DNA from: Chloroflexota bacterium
GTDB taxonomy: Bacteria; Chloroflexota; UBA11872
Direction of reading: 5' to 3'
Assembly: GCA_022824865.1 (NCBI GenBank)
Contig: JAJDZD010000043.1
Location: 1-64,000 of the forward strand
Length of the DNA: 64,000 bases
Of this stretch, positions 47,071-56,495 are shown one piece after another (the first letter of the stretch is position 1; each line of letters opens with the position of its first letter). Below the pieces are notes generated by a model. The model was not told the origin of the DNA and did no database searches. It saw only the letters and a list, made by a program, of their open reading frames with translations. The translations under genes and the position numbers were made by a program.

Positions 47071-47085
47071 GGATTGGGTTTTGGG

Positions 47086-48186
47086 TTAGGTGGTGAGGCG
47101 GGTGGGGGTGAAGGGGTGGAGGGGGTAGGCGGGGGGGTGGTTGGTGAGGAGGCGGGCGATGAGCTGGCCGGTGTGCCAGCTCATGGTGATGCCGTGGGTG
47201 TGGTGGCCGGTGGCGAGGTAGCAGCCGCTGCGAGGGTCGCGGCCGATGAGGGGCAGGCCGTCCGTGGGTTCGGGGCGGAAGCCGGTCCAAATAGAGGCCA
47301 GGGGACAGTCCGCCAGGGCGGGAAGGGTGGCGAGGGCGCGGTTGAGCATTTCCCGGACGGCGCCGGCGCGCAGGCGCCGATCGAAGCCGACGCGCTCCTT
47401 GGTGGCGCCGAAGACGATGCGTCCGTGGGACCGCTGGGCGAGGCTGCCGCCGGGGAGGTGGAGGATGTGGCCGAGCTTCAGGTGGGGCGCATCGAAGGCG
47501 AGCATGTGGCCCCTGGAGGGCACGATGGGGACGCCGGGCCGGAGGTGGGGCAGCCAGGCGCCGGTGGCGAGGACGATCCGGTCGGCATGGAGGGCGCCGC
47601 GGACGGTCTGGACGGTGGGATTGGGGCCGGCCGCGACGGCGGTGACGTCGGTGCCCTGGTGGACCCGGACGCCGGCGGCGAGCAGGGCGCGGTGGACGAT
47701 GGGGGGCCAGCGCTGGGTATCGACCTGGCCATCGGGGTAGACGGCGGCGCCGGTGAGGTCGGGCGGGAGGAGGGGTTCGCGGCGGCGGGCCTCTTCGGGT
47801 TCGAGGAATTGGGCGTCGAGTCCGGCTTGCCGCTGCCAGGTGACGCGGGCGAGAAGTTGCTGGCGCTGTTGGTGGGTGCGGGCGAGGCCGATGGTGGGGC
47901 CGCTGGAGAAGCCGATGCTCTGGCCGCTGAGTTCTTCGAGAAGCTGGGCGAATTCGGGGAAGGCGTCACGGCCGTCGACCCGCAGCCTGAAGAGGGGGGC
48001 GTCGTGGTCGGCGTCGTATTGGGCGCAGATGAGGCCGCCGGCGGCGGATGAGGCCTCGCCGCAGATGCGTCCGCGCTCGAGGAGGGCAACGGAGAGGCCA
48101 TGGCGACGGGCGGCCAGGGCGGTAGCGCAGCCGACGATGCCGCCGCCGACGATGGCGACGTCGGCGCTTTTCAGGTCAGCGCTCAC
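47086..48186 (-). CDS. FAD-dependent glycine/D-amino acid oxidase family
   Basis: A 366-residue DAO-family flavoprotein like glycine oxidase (ThiO) or sarcosine oxidase. The FAD site is DVAIVGGGIVGCATALAA; the substrate-domain segments HGRIVFGATKE and the C-terminal TGFRPEPTDGLPLIG and GHHTHGITMS are characteristic. GTG at 48186 with AAGGA nine bases upstream is preferred to longer starts. Confidence 0.85.
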   Translation of the reverse strand: MSADLKSADVAIVGGGIVGCATALAARRHGLSVALLERGRICGEASSAAGGLICAQYDADHDAPLFRLRVDGRDAFPEFAQLLEELSGQSIGFSSGPTIGLARTHQQRQQLLARVTWQRQAGLDAQFLEPEEARRREPLLPPDLTGAAVYPDGQVDTQRWPPIVHRALLAAGVRVHQGTDVTAVAAGPNPTVQTVRGALHADRIVLATGAWLPHLRPGVPIVPSRGHMLAFDAPHLKLGHILHLPGGSLAQRSHGRIVFGATKERVGFDRRLRAGAVREMLNRALATLPALADCPLASIWTGFRPEPTDGLPLIGRDPRSGCYLATGHHTHGITMSWHTGQLIARLLTNHPPAYPLHPFTPTRLTT

Positions 48187-48460
48187 GACGGGGTAGTCCT
48201 TGCGAATGTCGACCGATGGGCGCGGGTCGACTTGATCGTAGCGGGGGACGGAGGGTCGTTCCCGATGCGGCGGTCTGCAGGGGTTCCTGTCGCCCCGCAT
48301 CGATGCCTGACGGAAAGCGAACGGCATGGTAAGCTACCGTATGAATACCGAACGAACGTTTGCCGTACGGGTGGCGGGATACGCGGGGAGGCCGTCGTCG
48401 CCGGTGGCGACGGCGGCGCGTCCGACGCCACGGTGGCGCGGTGAAGGGCGGGTTCGGGCG

Positions 48461-48550
48461 ATGCAGGCGTGCCCGGATTGCGGGGTTCCGCTGCGGCCGC
48501 TGGGTCGGTGCCTGAGTTGCCCGGCCTGTGGCTGGGGGGCGTGCGGCTAG
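48461..48550 (+). CDS. micro-ORF with RNR-type zinc ribbon
   Basis: A 29-residue peptide with CPDCGVPLRPLGRCLSCPACGWGACG (four CxxC-type cysteines spaced as in a zinc ribbon). It closely resembles the C-terminal tail of class II ribonucleotide reductases. No nrdJ is present, so this may be a relocated domain, an independent zinc-binding peptide, or coincidence. It ends against the start of a convergent isomerase gene. Confidence 0.4.
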   Translation: MQACPDCGVPLRPLGRCLSCPACGWGACG

Positions 48551-49431
48551 AGGGGCCGGTACCAGCGGCGCGGCTTGTTGGACTGACGGCGAACGGGTTT
48601 GGGGCCGAGATGCCGGCGGACGAGGCGGAGGTCGTCGCGCAGCAGGTCGCGTGGGGCGGGCGACTCGTCCGGGTCGTGGCTCCAGACGTCGCCGGCGTTG
48701 TAGGGGCTTTCGAGGATCGCGAAGACGTCGAGTTGGCGTTGGATTATTTCGTTCAAGAGGTCGGGCCAATCGGCTACGCCGTCGGTGAGGGTGGCGGGTG
48801 TGTGCGACCAGCCGTCGGGCCCGGGCAGGACGGCGGTGTTGGAGATGCTGAGGGCCTGGACGTGGTCGTCGAGCGCGTCGAGGTCCAGGCGCCAGGATTC
48901 GGGATCGATGGGGCCAAGCCGGCCGGGGGCGAGGCAGATGCCGACGTAGCCGGGGAGGCGGCCGTGCAGCAGGGCGACGGCATGGCCGGGCTGTTCCTGC
49001 AAGGAGCCAGGAATCTGACGCACGAGGGCACGCAGGTCGTGTCGGCGGCAGAGGGTTTCCAGGCCGCGCAGGCCGGCGCGGGCGGCCTGAAGGGAGTCGA
49101 GGTAGGCCGCGCCGTCGAGTCGGGACCACGCGCCGTACCGGATGTAGGGGACGCGGGCTTCCTGGCAGCCGCGGTGGATGTCTTCAGCGTGGTCGTCGAA
49201 GGGTGATGTCAGGTCGGTGGTGACCATGACGACCCGGACGCCGGCGTCGGCGCAGTCGACGGTGACTTCAATGAGGTCGATGGCCTCGGACGGTTCAACT
49301 TGCCCGTTGGGAGCGATGACGAGGTCGATGGCGTCCAACTCAAGGGCGCGGGCTTCGGCGACGAGTTCGGCGGGTGAATGCCCCGGAAAGGCGGTACCGG
49401 AGAGTACGTAGCGGGGGAACTTGAGGGCCAC
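48547..49431 (-). CDS. sugar phosphate isomerase/epimerase (TIM barrel)
   Basis: A 294-residue AP-endonuclease-2-like TIM barrel. Segments FPRYVLSGTAFPGHSPAELVAEA and VVMVTTDLTSPFDD and ILESPYNAGDVWSHD fit this family of xylose-isomerase-like epimerases. Metal ligands cannot be read off with certainty. Start GTG. Its 3' end touches the zinc-ribbon micro-ORF on the other strand. Confidence 0.75.
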   Translation of the reverse strand: MALKFPRYVLSGTAFPGHSPAELVAEARALELDAIDLVIAPNGQVEPSEAIDLIEVTVDCADAGVRVVMVTTDLTSPFDDHAEDIHRGCQEARVPYIRYGAWSRLDGAAYLDSLQAARAGLRGLETLCRRHDLRALVRQIPGSLQEQPGHAVALLHGRLPGYVGICLAPGRLGPIDPESWRLDLDALDDHVQALSISNTAVLPGPDGWSHTPATLTDGVADWPDLLNEIIQRQLDVFAILESPYNAGDVWSHDPDESPAPRDLLRDDLRLVRRHLGPKPVRRQSNKPRRWYRPL

Positions 49432-49463
49432 GTGGCGATTCGTGTGCGGGAAGGGACTCGAGC

Positions 49464-52244
49464 CTACGACCAGTCCGGCAAGGGACGGATTGGCATGTCG
49501 AAGACGTAGGCCTGGCGGAAAGGTTGGGCGGAGCTCAGGGCGCGGTCATGCAGGCGGTAGTCCATTAGAAGGATCGCGAGGTCGTGGATGAGGCCGCGGG
49601 ACAGCAGGAGGCGCAGGCGGTAGTCGCCGGAGAGTTGGGCGTCGCGGGCGACCCGCGGCGGACGGGGCTGGCCGTTGACGGTTTCCCTGAAGGTGCGGGT
49701 TGCCGGGTCGTAGCGAAAGTCGATCCGTTGCGCGGGCGCGGTGATGTGGGCAGCGCTTGACCAGAAGCCGTGGGAGGGTCGGGCGTCGTTGCGCGGGTTT
49801 TCGGCGTAGGCCATGCCGACGCTGCCGCCGGTGCCGGTGGGGTTGGCCGTGATGATGGCGCCGGTGATTGCGCCGTCGCGGGCGCTGACATCGACGGAGA
49901 TGACGTGGCGTGGGATGTGTTCGGCGGTGGCGGTTTGCGTGGCGCCGGTAGGCGCCAGGCGGGCGGCGACGATCTGGGGGCGGATGGCGTTTTCGCCCGA
50001 GCTGACCTGGAGCACGGAACCGGGATCCGGCGGGACGGTGATCCAGGTGAGACCGGGATCGACGGGGATTTCGGCGGGACCCGCCCGGATCAGGCCGCGA
50101 GTCGGGGTGACGACGCCGAAGAGGATGGGCTGCTCGGCCGGTTGCAGATTGGATCCGGTGGCCAGCCGGCCGTCACGCAGTCCAAGCCGCACGCCGCCGT
50201 TGGCGGGGATGTCCAGGGCGCCGAGGGCTTGTCCCAGGTCGTTGGCGGTGAGCCGGTGTCCGGGCGCGTCGCGATAGATCGTCCAGTAGGGGGTGGTGTA
50301 GATCGCGTCGGATTGGAGCAGGCCGTAGGTGCGGGGATCGTCGGCGGTGTTGAGGACGAGGTAATCGGAGGCCGGGCCGGCCAGGTTTTCGTAGGGATAG
50401 GCGGGGGAACTGGCGAGCCCGCCAAGCTGGCGCCCGACCAACAGCCCGGCCCACACGCTGGTGGCGCGCCGGGCCCAGGATTCGGATTGATGCCGGGGGT
50501 AGTGGAAGGCCAGCACGTGGTCGCCGATGCGGCGCCTGGCCTCGGGCACGGGGTAGGTGAGGGTGGGCGCGAAGAAGACGCGGCTGCCGGGCGGCACCCG
50601 GTCGGCGACGGCGCGGGCGTCGTGGGCGATGCGGCGCTCGGCGTTCCAGCCGACGCCCTGCCAGTTCCACCAGACGCTGAGGTAGGTGTTGTAGACGAGG
50701 GCGAGCGAGAGGATGACCAGGATGGCGACGGCGACGCGGCTGAGGACGGGCTCGACGGGCGCGAGGCGGGCCTCAAGGCGGCGGGTGGCGGTTTCGCTCC
50801 AGAGCTTGAATTCGGCGTGGTAGATGTTGGCGATTCCGGAGGCGAGGAGGACCGCGACGAGGAAGGCTACGTAGGAGAGGTTCTTGAAGTGGCCGTAGTG
50901 GTAGCCCGCGCCGGCCGCGACCCAGAGCATGAAACCGGCGAAGCCGGCGGCCAGGGCGAGGGTTACGCGCTGGTCGCCGCGGATGGTCAGCGTGCCGAGC
51001 AGGGCCAGGGCGAGAGCGGGCCAGAAGAGGGCGCCGAGGACGGTTTCAAGCGCGTCTGTGCCGCCCGCGCCGAGGAGCAGCTCCAGGGGGCCGTTGCGCG
51101 GGATGAGGCGGTAGGCCTCCAAGCCGAAGGCCAGTTCGACGTTGGCGAATTGGCGGTCGCCCCAGGCGTTGCCGAACTGGCCGTTGAGGTCGCCGGCGAT
51201 GTCGACGAGCTGCGGCAGGGCCCAGACGAGGAGCCAGACGATTCCGGGGGCGCCCAGGACAGCAGTTCCAGCGCCCAAAGCCAGGGCGCGACGCAGGGTG
51301 GTAAGCCGCCGGCCGGCGGTGACGATTAGCACCGCGACCAGCGTGACCGCCACGGCCAGGTAGACGGCGGAGATGGCCCAGAAGTAGGACACGAGGAGGG
51401 CGGCACTGGCCAACGCGCCCAAGGCGAGGGCTCGCGCGCCGCCGCGCCGCAGGGCCACGATGCCCGTCGCGGCCGCCAGCGGGAAGAGCGCAAAGGCGAC
51501 GGTATGCGGTCCGAAGCCCATGCCGGCGAACCAAAGAGGCAGACCGTGGAGCGCGTAGAGCGTGGCGGCCAGGCCGGAGGGGCGTTCGGACATTTGGAGA
51601 CCAGTTCGGGCAAAGATGTAGACGGCGGGCACGCTGGCGGCGAGGAGCAGATACAACAGGGGCGCGTAGGCGTGGAAGGCCGGGGCGTTGGAAAGGATGG
51701 AGCCGATGGACAGCAGGTACGGAAAGCCCCAGCCGCGCGAGTGGTTGCGCAGGCCCTGGAACTCTTCCTGGAAGGGTCCGTCGGTCAGCCCCTGCATGAC
51801 GACGGTGTTCCACTTGAGGGCCTCGGCCAGGGGGACGTAGAGGTCTTCGTCGATGTTGAGGCCCAACATCGCGCCGGAGCGGCCGTGGAGGTGCGGCAGG
51901 AAGGCAGTGGCCAGGAGCAGGGCGCCGGCAACCAGGACGACGGTCTGCGGTTTGGTGGGCCGCGGCAGCCACCAGCCGTCGCGACGCACGGTCCAGGCGG
52001 CCAGCGCGGTTGCGGCGCCGAGCAGGAGCGCGGTTGCGACACGGAGATCGACGACCAGGTTGAGCGCGTAGGCGCCGACGATCAACGCGGCCGCCCCGAC
52101 CAGGGGAACCGGCAGTAGTCCCGCTACCCGCAGCTCCGGCGGCGTCAGCAGGCGAGTCAGCCCGTAGCCGGCAACCGTGCACGCCGCAGACATGGCCAGG
52201 ACTACGGTGATGGCTTCCAGGCCGACGGCCAGCAGTTCAGGCAT
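49464..52244 (-). CDS. large multi-pass membrane protein, GT-C-like
   Basis: A 926-residue membrane protein. Roughly 12 hydrophobic helices fill the first 550 residues; the C-terminal 370 residues are a soluble, probably extracellular domain. An acidic NIDEDLY loop (D132, E133, D134) follows the third or fourth helix, as in GT-C glycosyltransferases. I infer a lipid-linked sugar transferase role, not proven. It precedes a TIM-barrel isomerase and follows another membrane protein gene on the same strand. Confidence 0.65.
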   Translation of the reverse strand: MPELLAVGLEAITVVLAMSAACTVAGYGLTRLLTPPELRVAGLLPVPLVGAAALIVGAYALNLVVDLRVATALLLGAATALAAWTVRRDGWWLPRPTKPQTVVLVAGALLLATAFLPHLHGRSGAMLGLNIDEDLYVPLAEALKWNTVVMQGLTDGPFQEEFQGLRNHSRGWGFPYLLSIGSILSNAPAFHAYAPLLYLLLAASVPAVYIFARTGLQMSERPSGLAATLYALHGLPLWFAGMGFGPHTVAFALFPLAAATGIVALRRGGARALALGALASAALLVSYFWAISAVYLAVAVTLVAVLIVTAGRRLTTLRRALALGAGTAVLGAPGIVWLLVWALPQLVDIAGDLNGQFGNAWGDRQFANVELAFGLEAYRLIPRNGPLELLLGAGGTDALETVLGALFWPALALALLGTLTIRGDQRVTLALAAGFAGFMLWVAAGAGYHYGHFKNLSYVAFLVAVLLASGIANIYHAEFKLWSETATRRLEARLAPVEPVLSRVAVAILVILSLALVYNTYLSVWWNWQGVGWNAERRIAHDARAVADRVPPGSRVFFAPTLTYPVPEARRRIGDHVLAFHYPRHQSESWARRATSVWAGLLVGRQLGGLASSPAYPYENLAGPASDYLVLNTADDPRTYGLLQSDAIYTTPYWTIYRDAPGHRLTANDLGQALGALDIPANGGVRLGLRDGRLATGSNLQPAEQPILFGVVTPTRGLIRAGPAEIPVDPGLTWITVPPDPGSVLQVSSGENAIRPQIVAARLAPTGATQTATAEHIPRHVISVDVSARDGAITGAIITANPTGTGGSVGMAYAENPRNDARPSHGFWSSAAHITAPAQRIDFRYDPATRTFRETVNGQPRPPRVARDAQLSGDYRLRLLLSRGLIHDLAILLMDYRLHDRALSSAQPFRQAYVFDMPIRPLPDWS

Positions 52245-52282
52245 GGCGCGCTACGCGGGGGCGCTCGGGCTGCGTGGGTTGT

Positions 52283-53221
52283 TCAGTGGGTGGAATAGGC
52301 CGCAGCCCGCAGGAGGCCGGTGCCTCCGGCAACTCCAAACATGTGGCCGAGGCCAACGGCCGCGCCAATTGCCGCGCCCAAGCCGGTGAAGGCGATCACG
52401 ACCGCCACGAAATCGCCGACGGAAACGGCAAAGGATCCCTGGACCAGCGGGGCGTAAAACCTCAGGAGGATCAGTTCGGTGGCGCCAGCGAGTTGGGTTG
52501 CCGAAACGGCGGCGAGTGCGAGGGTGACGCCGCCGAGTCCGACGCCGGTCACCATGCCCGCCAGGATCAGCACGCCGGCCATCGAGGTTGCAGTCCACGC
52601 CGGGCGTCTGCGGAATTCGCCCAAGACCTCGTTGTAGGCCGCGCCGGCGGTCCGACCCGCCACGATGACTTGGGGAACCAGCGTCCAGAGAAAGACATTC
52701 GCCGCGGCCAACACGATCGCGTCGATCAGGAACAGGGCCACGAAGATCGCGGCGATGAGGGCCACCGGTCGCTCGGTGGTGATGTCGGTGTCCGGCGGAC
52801 GTGTGAAGCCGAAGACGGCCGTCTGCACGACGGCCAACGCGCCCACGACCAGCAGGATGGGCAGCGAGGCTAGGGCCAAGGGGAGAACCTGTCGCCAGGC
52901 GTCCCGGAGTGCGCGCCGAGCGGAGGTGTCCCGCTCGTCGGTGGCGCGATCGGTGATCAGCGCCGCGGCGCCGAGGGCGCAGGGCCAGAAGAGGAAGAGC
53001 AGGACCGCGGCAATTGGCACGGCAGCCAAGGCGGCCGGCGAGCGGATGAAGGCCAGACCGCCGGCCAAGCCCGCCAACGTGCCCGCGAGCGCGCCGATGC
53101 CCAGCCCAACGGCCAGCGCTCCGGGCTGAGCCACGGTGGAAACGGCGGCACCGAGCGGTTCCAGGAGACGAAGGGGGTCGTTCAGCCTGTGGGCCGGCGG
53201 CAGCGGGTCGGGTCGAGACAT
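52283..53221 (-). CDS. multi-pass membrane protein, hypothetical
   Basis: A 312-residue protein with about six hydrophobic helices, glycine- and alanine-rich, and a charged cytosolic loop with ITDRATDERDTSARRALRDAW. No family is recognised. 38 bases upstream of the large membrane protein gene on the same strand, so probably cotranscribed. Confidence 0.65.
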   Translation of the reverse strand: MSRPDPLPPAHRLNDPLRLLEPLGAAVSTVAQPGALAVGLGIGALAGTLAGLAGGLAFIRSPAALAAVPIAAVLLFLFWPCALGAAALITDRATDERDTSARRALRDAWRQVLPLALASLPILLVVGALAVVQTAVFGFTRPPDTDITTERPVALIAAIFVALFLIDAIVLAAANVFLWTLVPQVIVAGRTAGAAYNEVLGEFRRRPAWTATSMAGVLILAGMVTGVGLGGVTLALAAVSATQLAGATELILLRFYAPLVQGSFAVSVGDFVAVVIAFTGLGAAIGAAVGLGHMFGVAGGTGLLRAAAYSTH

Positions 53222-53300
53222 TGCTGAGTTCCCGGCAGTATATCGGCGGAGGGTGCGGTTACGTTGGCCTCACATTGACGATAGCCGAGGTGCAGTGGCC

Positions 53301-54257
53301 ATGACCGAACGACCGTCCGGCGCAGGTTCCCGCGCCGCCGTGATCGGCGCGGGGCGCATGGGGCATGGCATTGCCCTGGAGGCCGCGCGCGGCGGCTTTC
53401 AGGTTGCGATCTACGACACGCAAGCGGGTCGGGCCGAGGCAGCCATTGCGGAGGCCAGGGCCGACGCCGGCGACCTGGTGGCGGCGGGCGTTAACCAAGC
53501 GGATGACATTCCGACGATCGTTGGACGGCTGACCCCAGCGAAGGATCTGGAGAGCGCCGCGGCAGACACCGAGGTCGTCTTCGAGGCCGTGGCCGAGGAC
53601 CTGGAGGTCAAGCGCGGGGTGTTCGCTCGGCTGGACCGGGCGGCGCCGGCGGGGGCGTTGTTGCTCTCCAACACATCCAGCCTGGCCATCAGCGACATTG
53701 CCGCGGCCTGCGAGCGGCCCGAGCGGGTCGCGCTGGCGCACTGGATTCTGCCGCCGCACCTGATTCCGGCGGTGGAGGTGGCGCCGGGGCCGCAGACCAG
53801 CGCAGCCACCATCGAGTCCGTGCGGGACCTGCTGGAGCGGTTGGGGAAGTGGCCGGTGGTGCTGGAACGGGAGATGCCGGGTTACCTGATCAATCGCCTG
53901 CAGTTCGCGCTGTTGCGCGAGGCGATGGACCTGGTGGGGCAGGGGGTGGCGTCGGCCGAGGAGATCGACCTCGCGGTTCGTGGGTCCATTGCGCGACGGA
54001 TGCCGGTGATGGGTCTTTTCGGGCAGGCCGACCTGGCGGGGCTGGACGTGTACCGACAGATCTTCAGGTACCTGGCGGCCGACCTCAGCACGATCGACGG
54101 GCCGCCGGCAGCGCTGGATGACGCCGTGGAGTCGGGGCGCACAGGGGCCGCGGTCGGCCAGGGGTTTTATGCGTGGACGGAAGATCAGCGCGACGAGGCC
54201 TTGCGGCGTCGCAATGACGAACTGATCCGGTTACTTCGGGCGGACCGGGGCGCCTGA
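53301..54257 (+). CDS. 3-hydroxyacyl-CoA dehydrogenase family protein
   Basis: A 318-residue NAD-dependent dehydrogenase. The dinucleotide site is IGAGRMGHGIALEAARGG; SNTSSLAISDIA and HWILPPHLIPAVEV are the catalytic histidine segments of the HbdA family, and GYLINRLQFALLREA begins the C-terminal domain. It would oxidise a 3-hydroxyacyl-CoA or related 3-hydroxyacid. ATG at 53301 is chosen. Its last 27 bases overlap the 3' end of the convergent transporter gene. Confidence 0.85.
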   Translation: MTERPSGAGSRAAVIGAGRMGHGIALEAARGGFQVAIYDTQAGRAEAAIAEARADAGDLVAAGVNQADDIPTIVGRLTPAKDLESAAADTEVVFEAVAEDLEVKRGVFARLDRAAPAGALLLSNTSSLAISDIAAACERPERVALAHWILPPHLIPAVEVAPGPQTSAATIESVRDLLERLGKWPVVLEREMPGYLINRLQFALLREAMDLVGQGVASAEEIDLAVRGSIARRMPVMGLFGQADLAGLDVYRQIFRYLAADLSTIDGPPAALDDAVESGRTGAAVGQGFYAWTEDQRDEALRRRNDELIRLLRADRGA

Positions 54258-55616
54258 AGCGGACTTGCCGGCGACGGGGCGGGTGGCCGGGTCCATGCCG
54301 AAAAAGCGACGGCCGACCAGGTAGGCGGCGCCGGCTTCGGTGCCCATGGCGGCGATGCGGGCGACGGCGCCCACGCCAGCGCCGGTCCAGCCGGCCAGCG
54401 GCGTGATGAGGAACAGGAATGAGGCCATCATCAACAGCCGGGAGAAGGCGGTGAAGGCGACCCGGCGCGTGCGGCGCTGGTTCATCGTCATCGACTGGTA
54501 GAACTGGCGTACCGCCATCAACAGCGGGAAGACCGAGAGGATCTTCAGAGCCGTGATGGCGTCGGGCACCAGGGCCTCGGGGGCACCCACCAATTCGGCA
54601 ATCACCACGCGGTTCAGCGGGGTGAACGCGATCAGGGCCATGAAGCCGCCCATGCCCAGTCCCACGCCGTAGACGAAGCGGCGGGCGCGGCGCTGCTGAT
54701 CGGCGTCGCGCCCGAGGACCAGCACCACCTGCCGCAGGGCCGCCATGGCGGTGAGCGGCAACATGCCGAGACTGAACGCCACACGGAAGGCTCCGACGGT
54801 GGCCTCAGGATTGGGCAGCCGGAGGAGCCCCGCGTTCACCATGGGATGGCCGATGGTCAAGGCGAACTGGGTGATGATCAGCGGGATCAGGAAACCGGTC
54901 AGGTAGCGGAAGTCCAGCGGCGCCTCGCCCGCGGGGTCGGGGGCGTAGGGGGCGGTGCGGTCGACCTGGCGGACGAGTAGCACGGCCAGCGCGCCCTCGA
55001 TCACGGCCACAATGACCCAGACCACGGCGGCGCTGTAAATGCCGGGGACCGGTAGCTGGGGGACGACCCCAAGACCGAGCGCGATCAACACCACCTGGCC
55101 CACGGCCGGCGCGACCCAGATCAGGTTCGAGCGGCGCCGGTGCGCCAACTGGGCCAGGTTGAAGACGCGCAGCAGGTTAAACAGCGGGATGACCAGCGAG
55201 ATGCGCATCATGGTCATCACCTCGGGCAGCAAGGCCTCCGGGGTTCCCATCGCGAAGCGGAAGAAGGCCTCGCCGATTCCGGGCAGGGCGAAGAGCGTGC
55301 TGACGCCGGTGATGACGGCCATGTAGAGCAGCATGTAGCGCTGGATCACGGCGAACGACTGGCGGCCGCGCACCAGCACCAGGTAGGCGCTCTGAATGGC
55401 CGTCCCGGAGGCGCTGAGGATCTGAACAACGCTGGCGACGATCGCGAAGGCGGCCAGCGAGGTTTCCGGGTCGACCGCGCGCGAGATGCCGGCGTCAAGC
55501 ACCGGGTTGCGCAGCGTCTGGAACACTTGCGCGGCGGCCAGCGGCAGGAAGAACACCGCCATTGCGCGATAGGTGGTTGGAGCCGCGGTACTGGCCACGC
55601 ACGAATCCCTCTGCAA
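54231..55616 (-). CDS. MATE/MOP-like membrane transporter
   Basis: A 461-residue polytopic membrane protein with about 12 helices in two repeats. The repeat starts FLPLAAAQVFQTLRNPVLDAGISRAV and the second half FLIPLIITQFALTIGHPMVNAGLL correspond to each other, as in the MOP superfamily. Closest by eye to MATE or ANKH-like members. Substrate not evident. Overlaps the convergent dehydrogenase gene by 27 bases. Confidence 0.7.
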   Translation of the reverse strand: MQRDSCVASTAAPTTYRAMAVFFLPLAAAQVFQTLRNPVLDAGISRAVDPETSLAAFAIVASVVQILSASGTAIQSAYLVLVRGRQSFAVIQRYMLLYMAVITGVSTLFALPGIGEAFFRFAMGTPEALLPEVMTMMRISLVIPLFNLLRVFNLAQLAHRRRSNLIWVAPAVGQVVLIALGLGVVPQLPVPGIYSAAVVWVIVAVIEGALAVLLVRQVDRTAPYAPDPAGEAPLDFRYLTGFLIPLIITQFALTIGHPMVNAGLLRLPNPEATVGAFRVAFSLGMLPLTAMAALRQVVLVLGRDADQQRRARRFVYGVGLGMGGFMALIAFTPLNRVVIAELVGAPEALVPDAITALKILSVFPLLMAVRQFYQSMTMNQRRTRRVAFTAFSRLLMMASFLFLITPLAGWTGAGVGAVARIAAMGTEAGAAYLVGRRFFGMDPATRPVAGKSASGAPVRPK

Positions 55617-55965
55617 GCGCCAGCCTGACTATGGCGAAGTGAGCGGCAATCGCTCAAACGCGGCAGCGGCCGAGGGTCACTCTTTCATGCACCGCGGGGC
55701 ACACGCAGCCGCTGGCGAACCCAGCGAGCCGAGCCACACCGAACGGTCCAACGAACCGCGATCGGGCGACCGGCCCGCCGTTATTCGAGCGCTCGAAAGC
55801 CGTGAGGCACAAGGCCGACCGCGCTGAGCACGTCCAGGCGCGACTGACGCCCAGAGGGATCGCCGGCGGTTCCAACGGCGGCTGAGGATCGCTCTCAAGT
55901 CGCTTCGGGGCGAACACCGCAACTGCGCCGGGTCACGTTGGGGCGCAGCTGGACGAAGCAACAGC
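55617..55965. other. gene-free spacer
   Basis: About 350 bases without a supported gene. The frame of the metalloprotease fragment is open in part of it but has no start codon. Confidence 0.4.
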
Positions 55966-56485
55966 GTGGATGTGGACCATGCTCGGCGCGAGGTCGTGAT
56001 TTTTGACACCGATTCGTCAGAAGTTGACGATATCTGCCCAATGCAGGTGGCGCGGGCGGACGGCGTCAAGGTTCAGACCGCCGCGAGCCGCGCAGAGGCG
56101 GATACGGTGATCAAGGGGTACTGGGACACGGACCCGGCCAACGGGGACGATGGCATCTGCATAAAGAGCTATCGCCTGCGTGTATGTCGGTGGGGTGTAC
56201 CCCCACCTGAAGCTGGAGATGGAGTTCTTTATCGAAGACCCGCCGCATTGGGGAGACCAAACCCCGGCTCGTACGTGGACCCTTAGTTTTCCGGACGCGG
56301 ACAAGAAACCCCTTGAGTACCAGTACCTTCCCGCCGTTCTCGCCCATGAGTTCGGGCACGTGCTGGGCCTGGGGCACAGCACGGACGGCGACGCCATCAT
56401 GGGCGGCAAGACGCGGGCGGGTCTCTCCAGCACGGATGCGCAGGGCCTGAGGGCCACGTACGCCCACCACCGCGATGATCACTAA
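55966..56485 (+). pseudogene. matrixin-like metalloprotease, frameshifted
   Basis: Two overlapping frames make one metalloprotease. The first gives VDHARREVVIFDTDSSEV to DGICIKSY; the second, shifted by one base, continues AIACVYVGGV and carries the zinc motif HEFGHVLGLGH, with the Met-turn-like DAIMGG following. The break lies at about 56160-56178. No signal peptide remains, so the 5' end may also be lost. It ends 10 bases before a secreted-protein start and shares its region. Decay or read error. Confidence 0.65.
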
Positions 56486-56495
56486 GAGGACCGCG

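Noticed and set aside
46999-48051. 350-residue plus-strand frame over the glycine-oxidase-like gene
   Set aside because: Glycine/valine/glutamate-rich; the opposite frame has the FAD motif.
49770-51329. 519-residue plus-strand frame over the large membrane protein
   Set aside because: Gly/Asp/Glu-rich antisense; the minus-strand gene has clear membrane helices.
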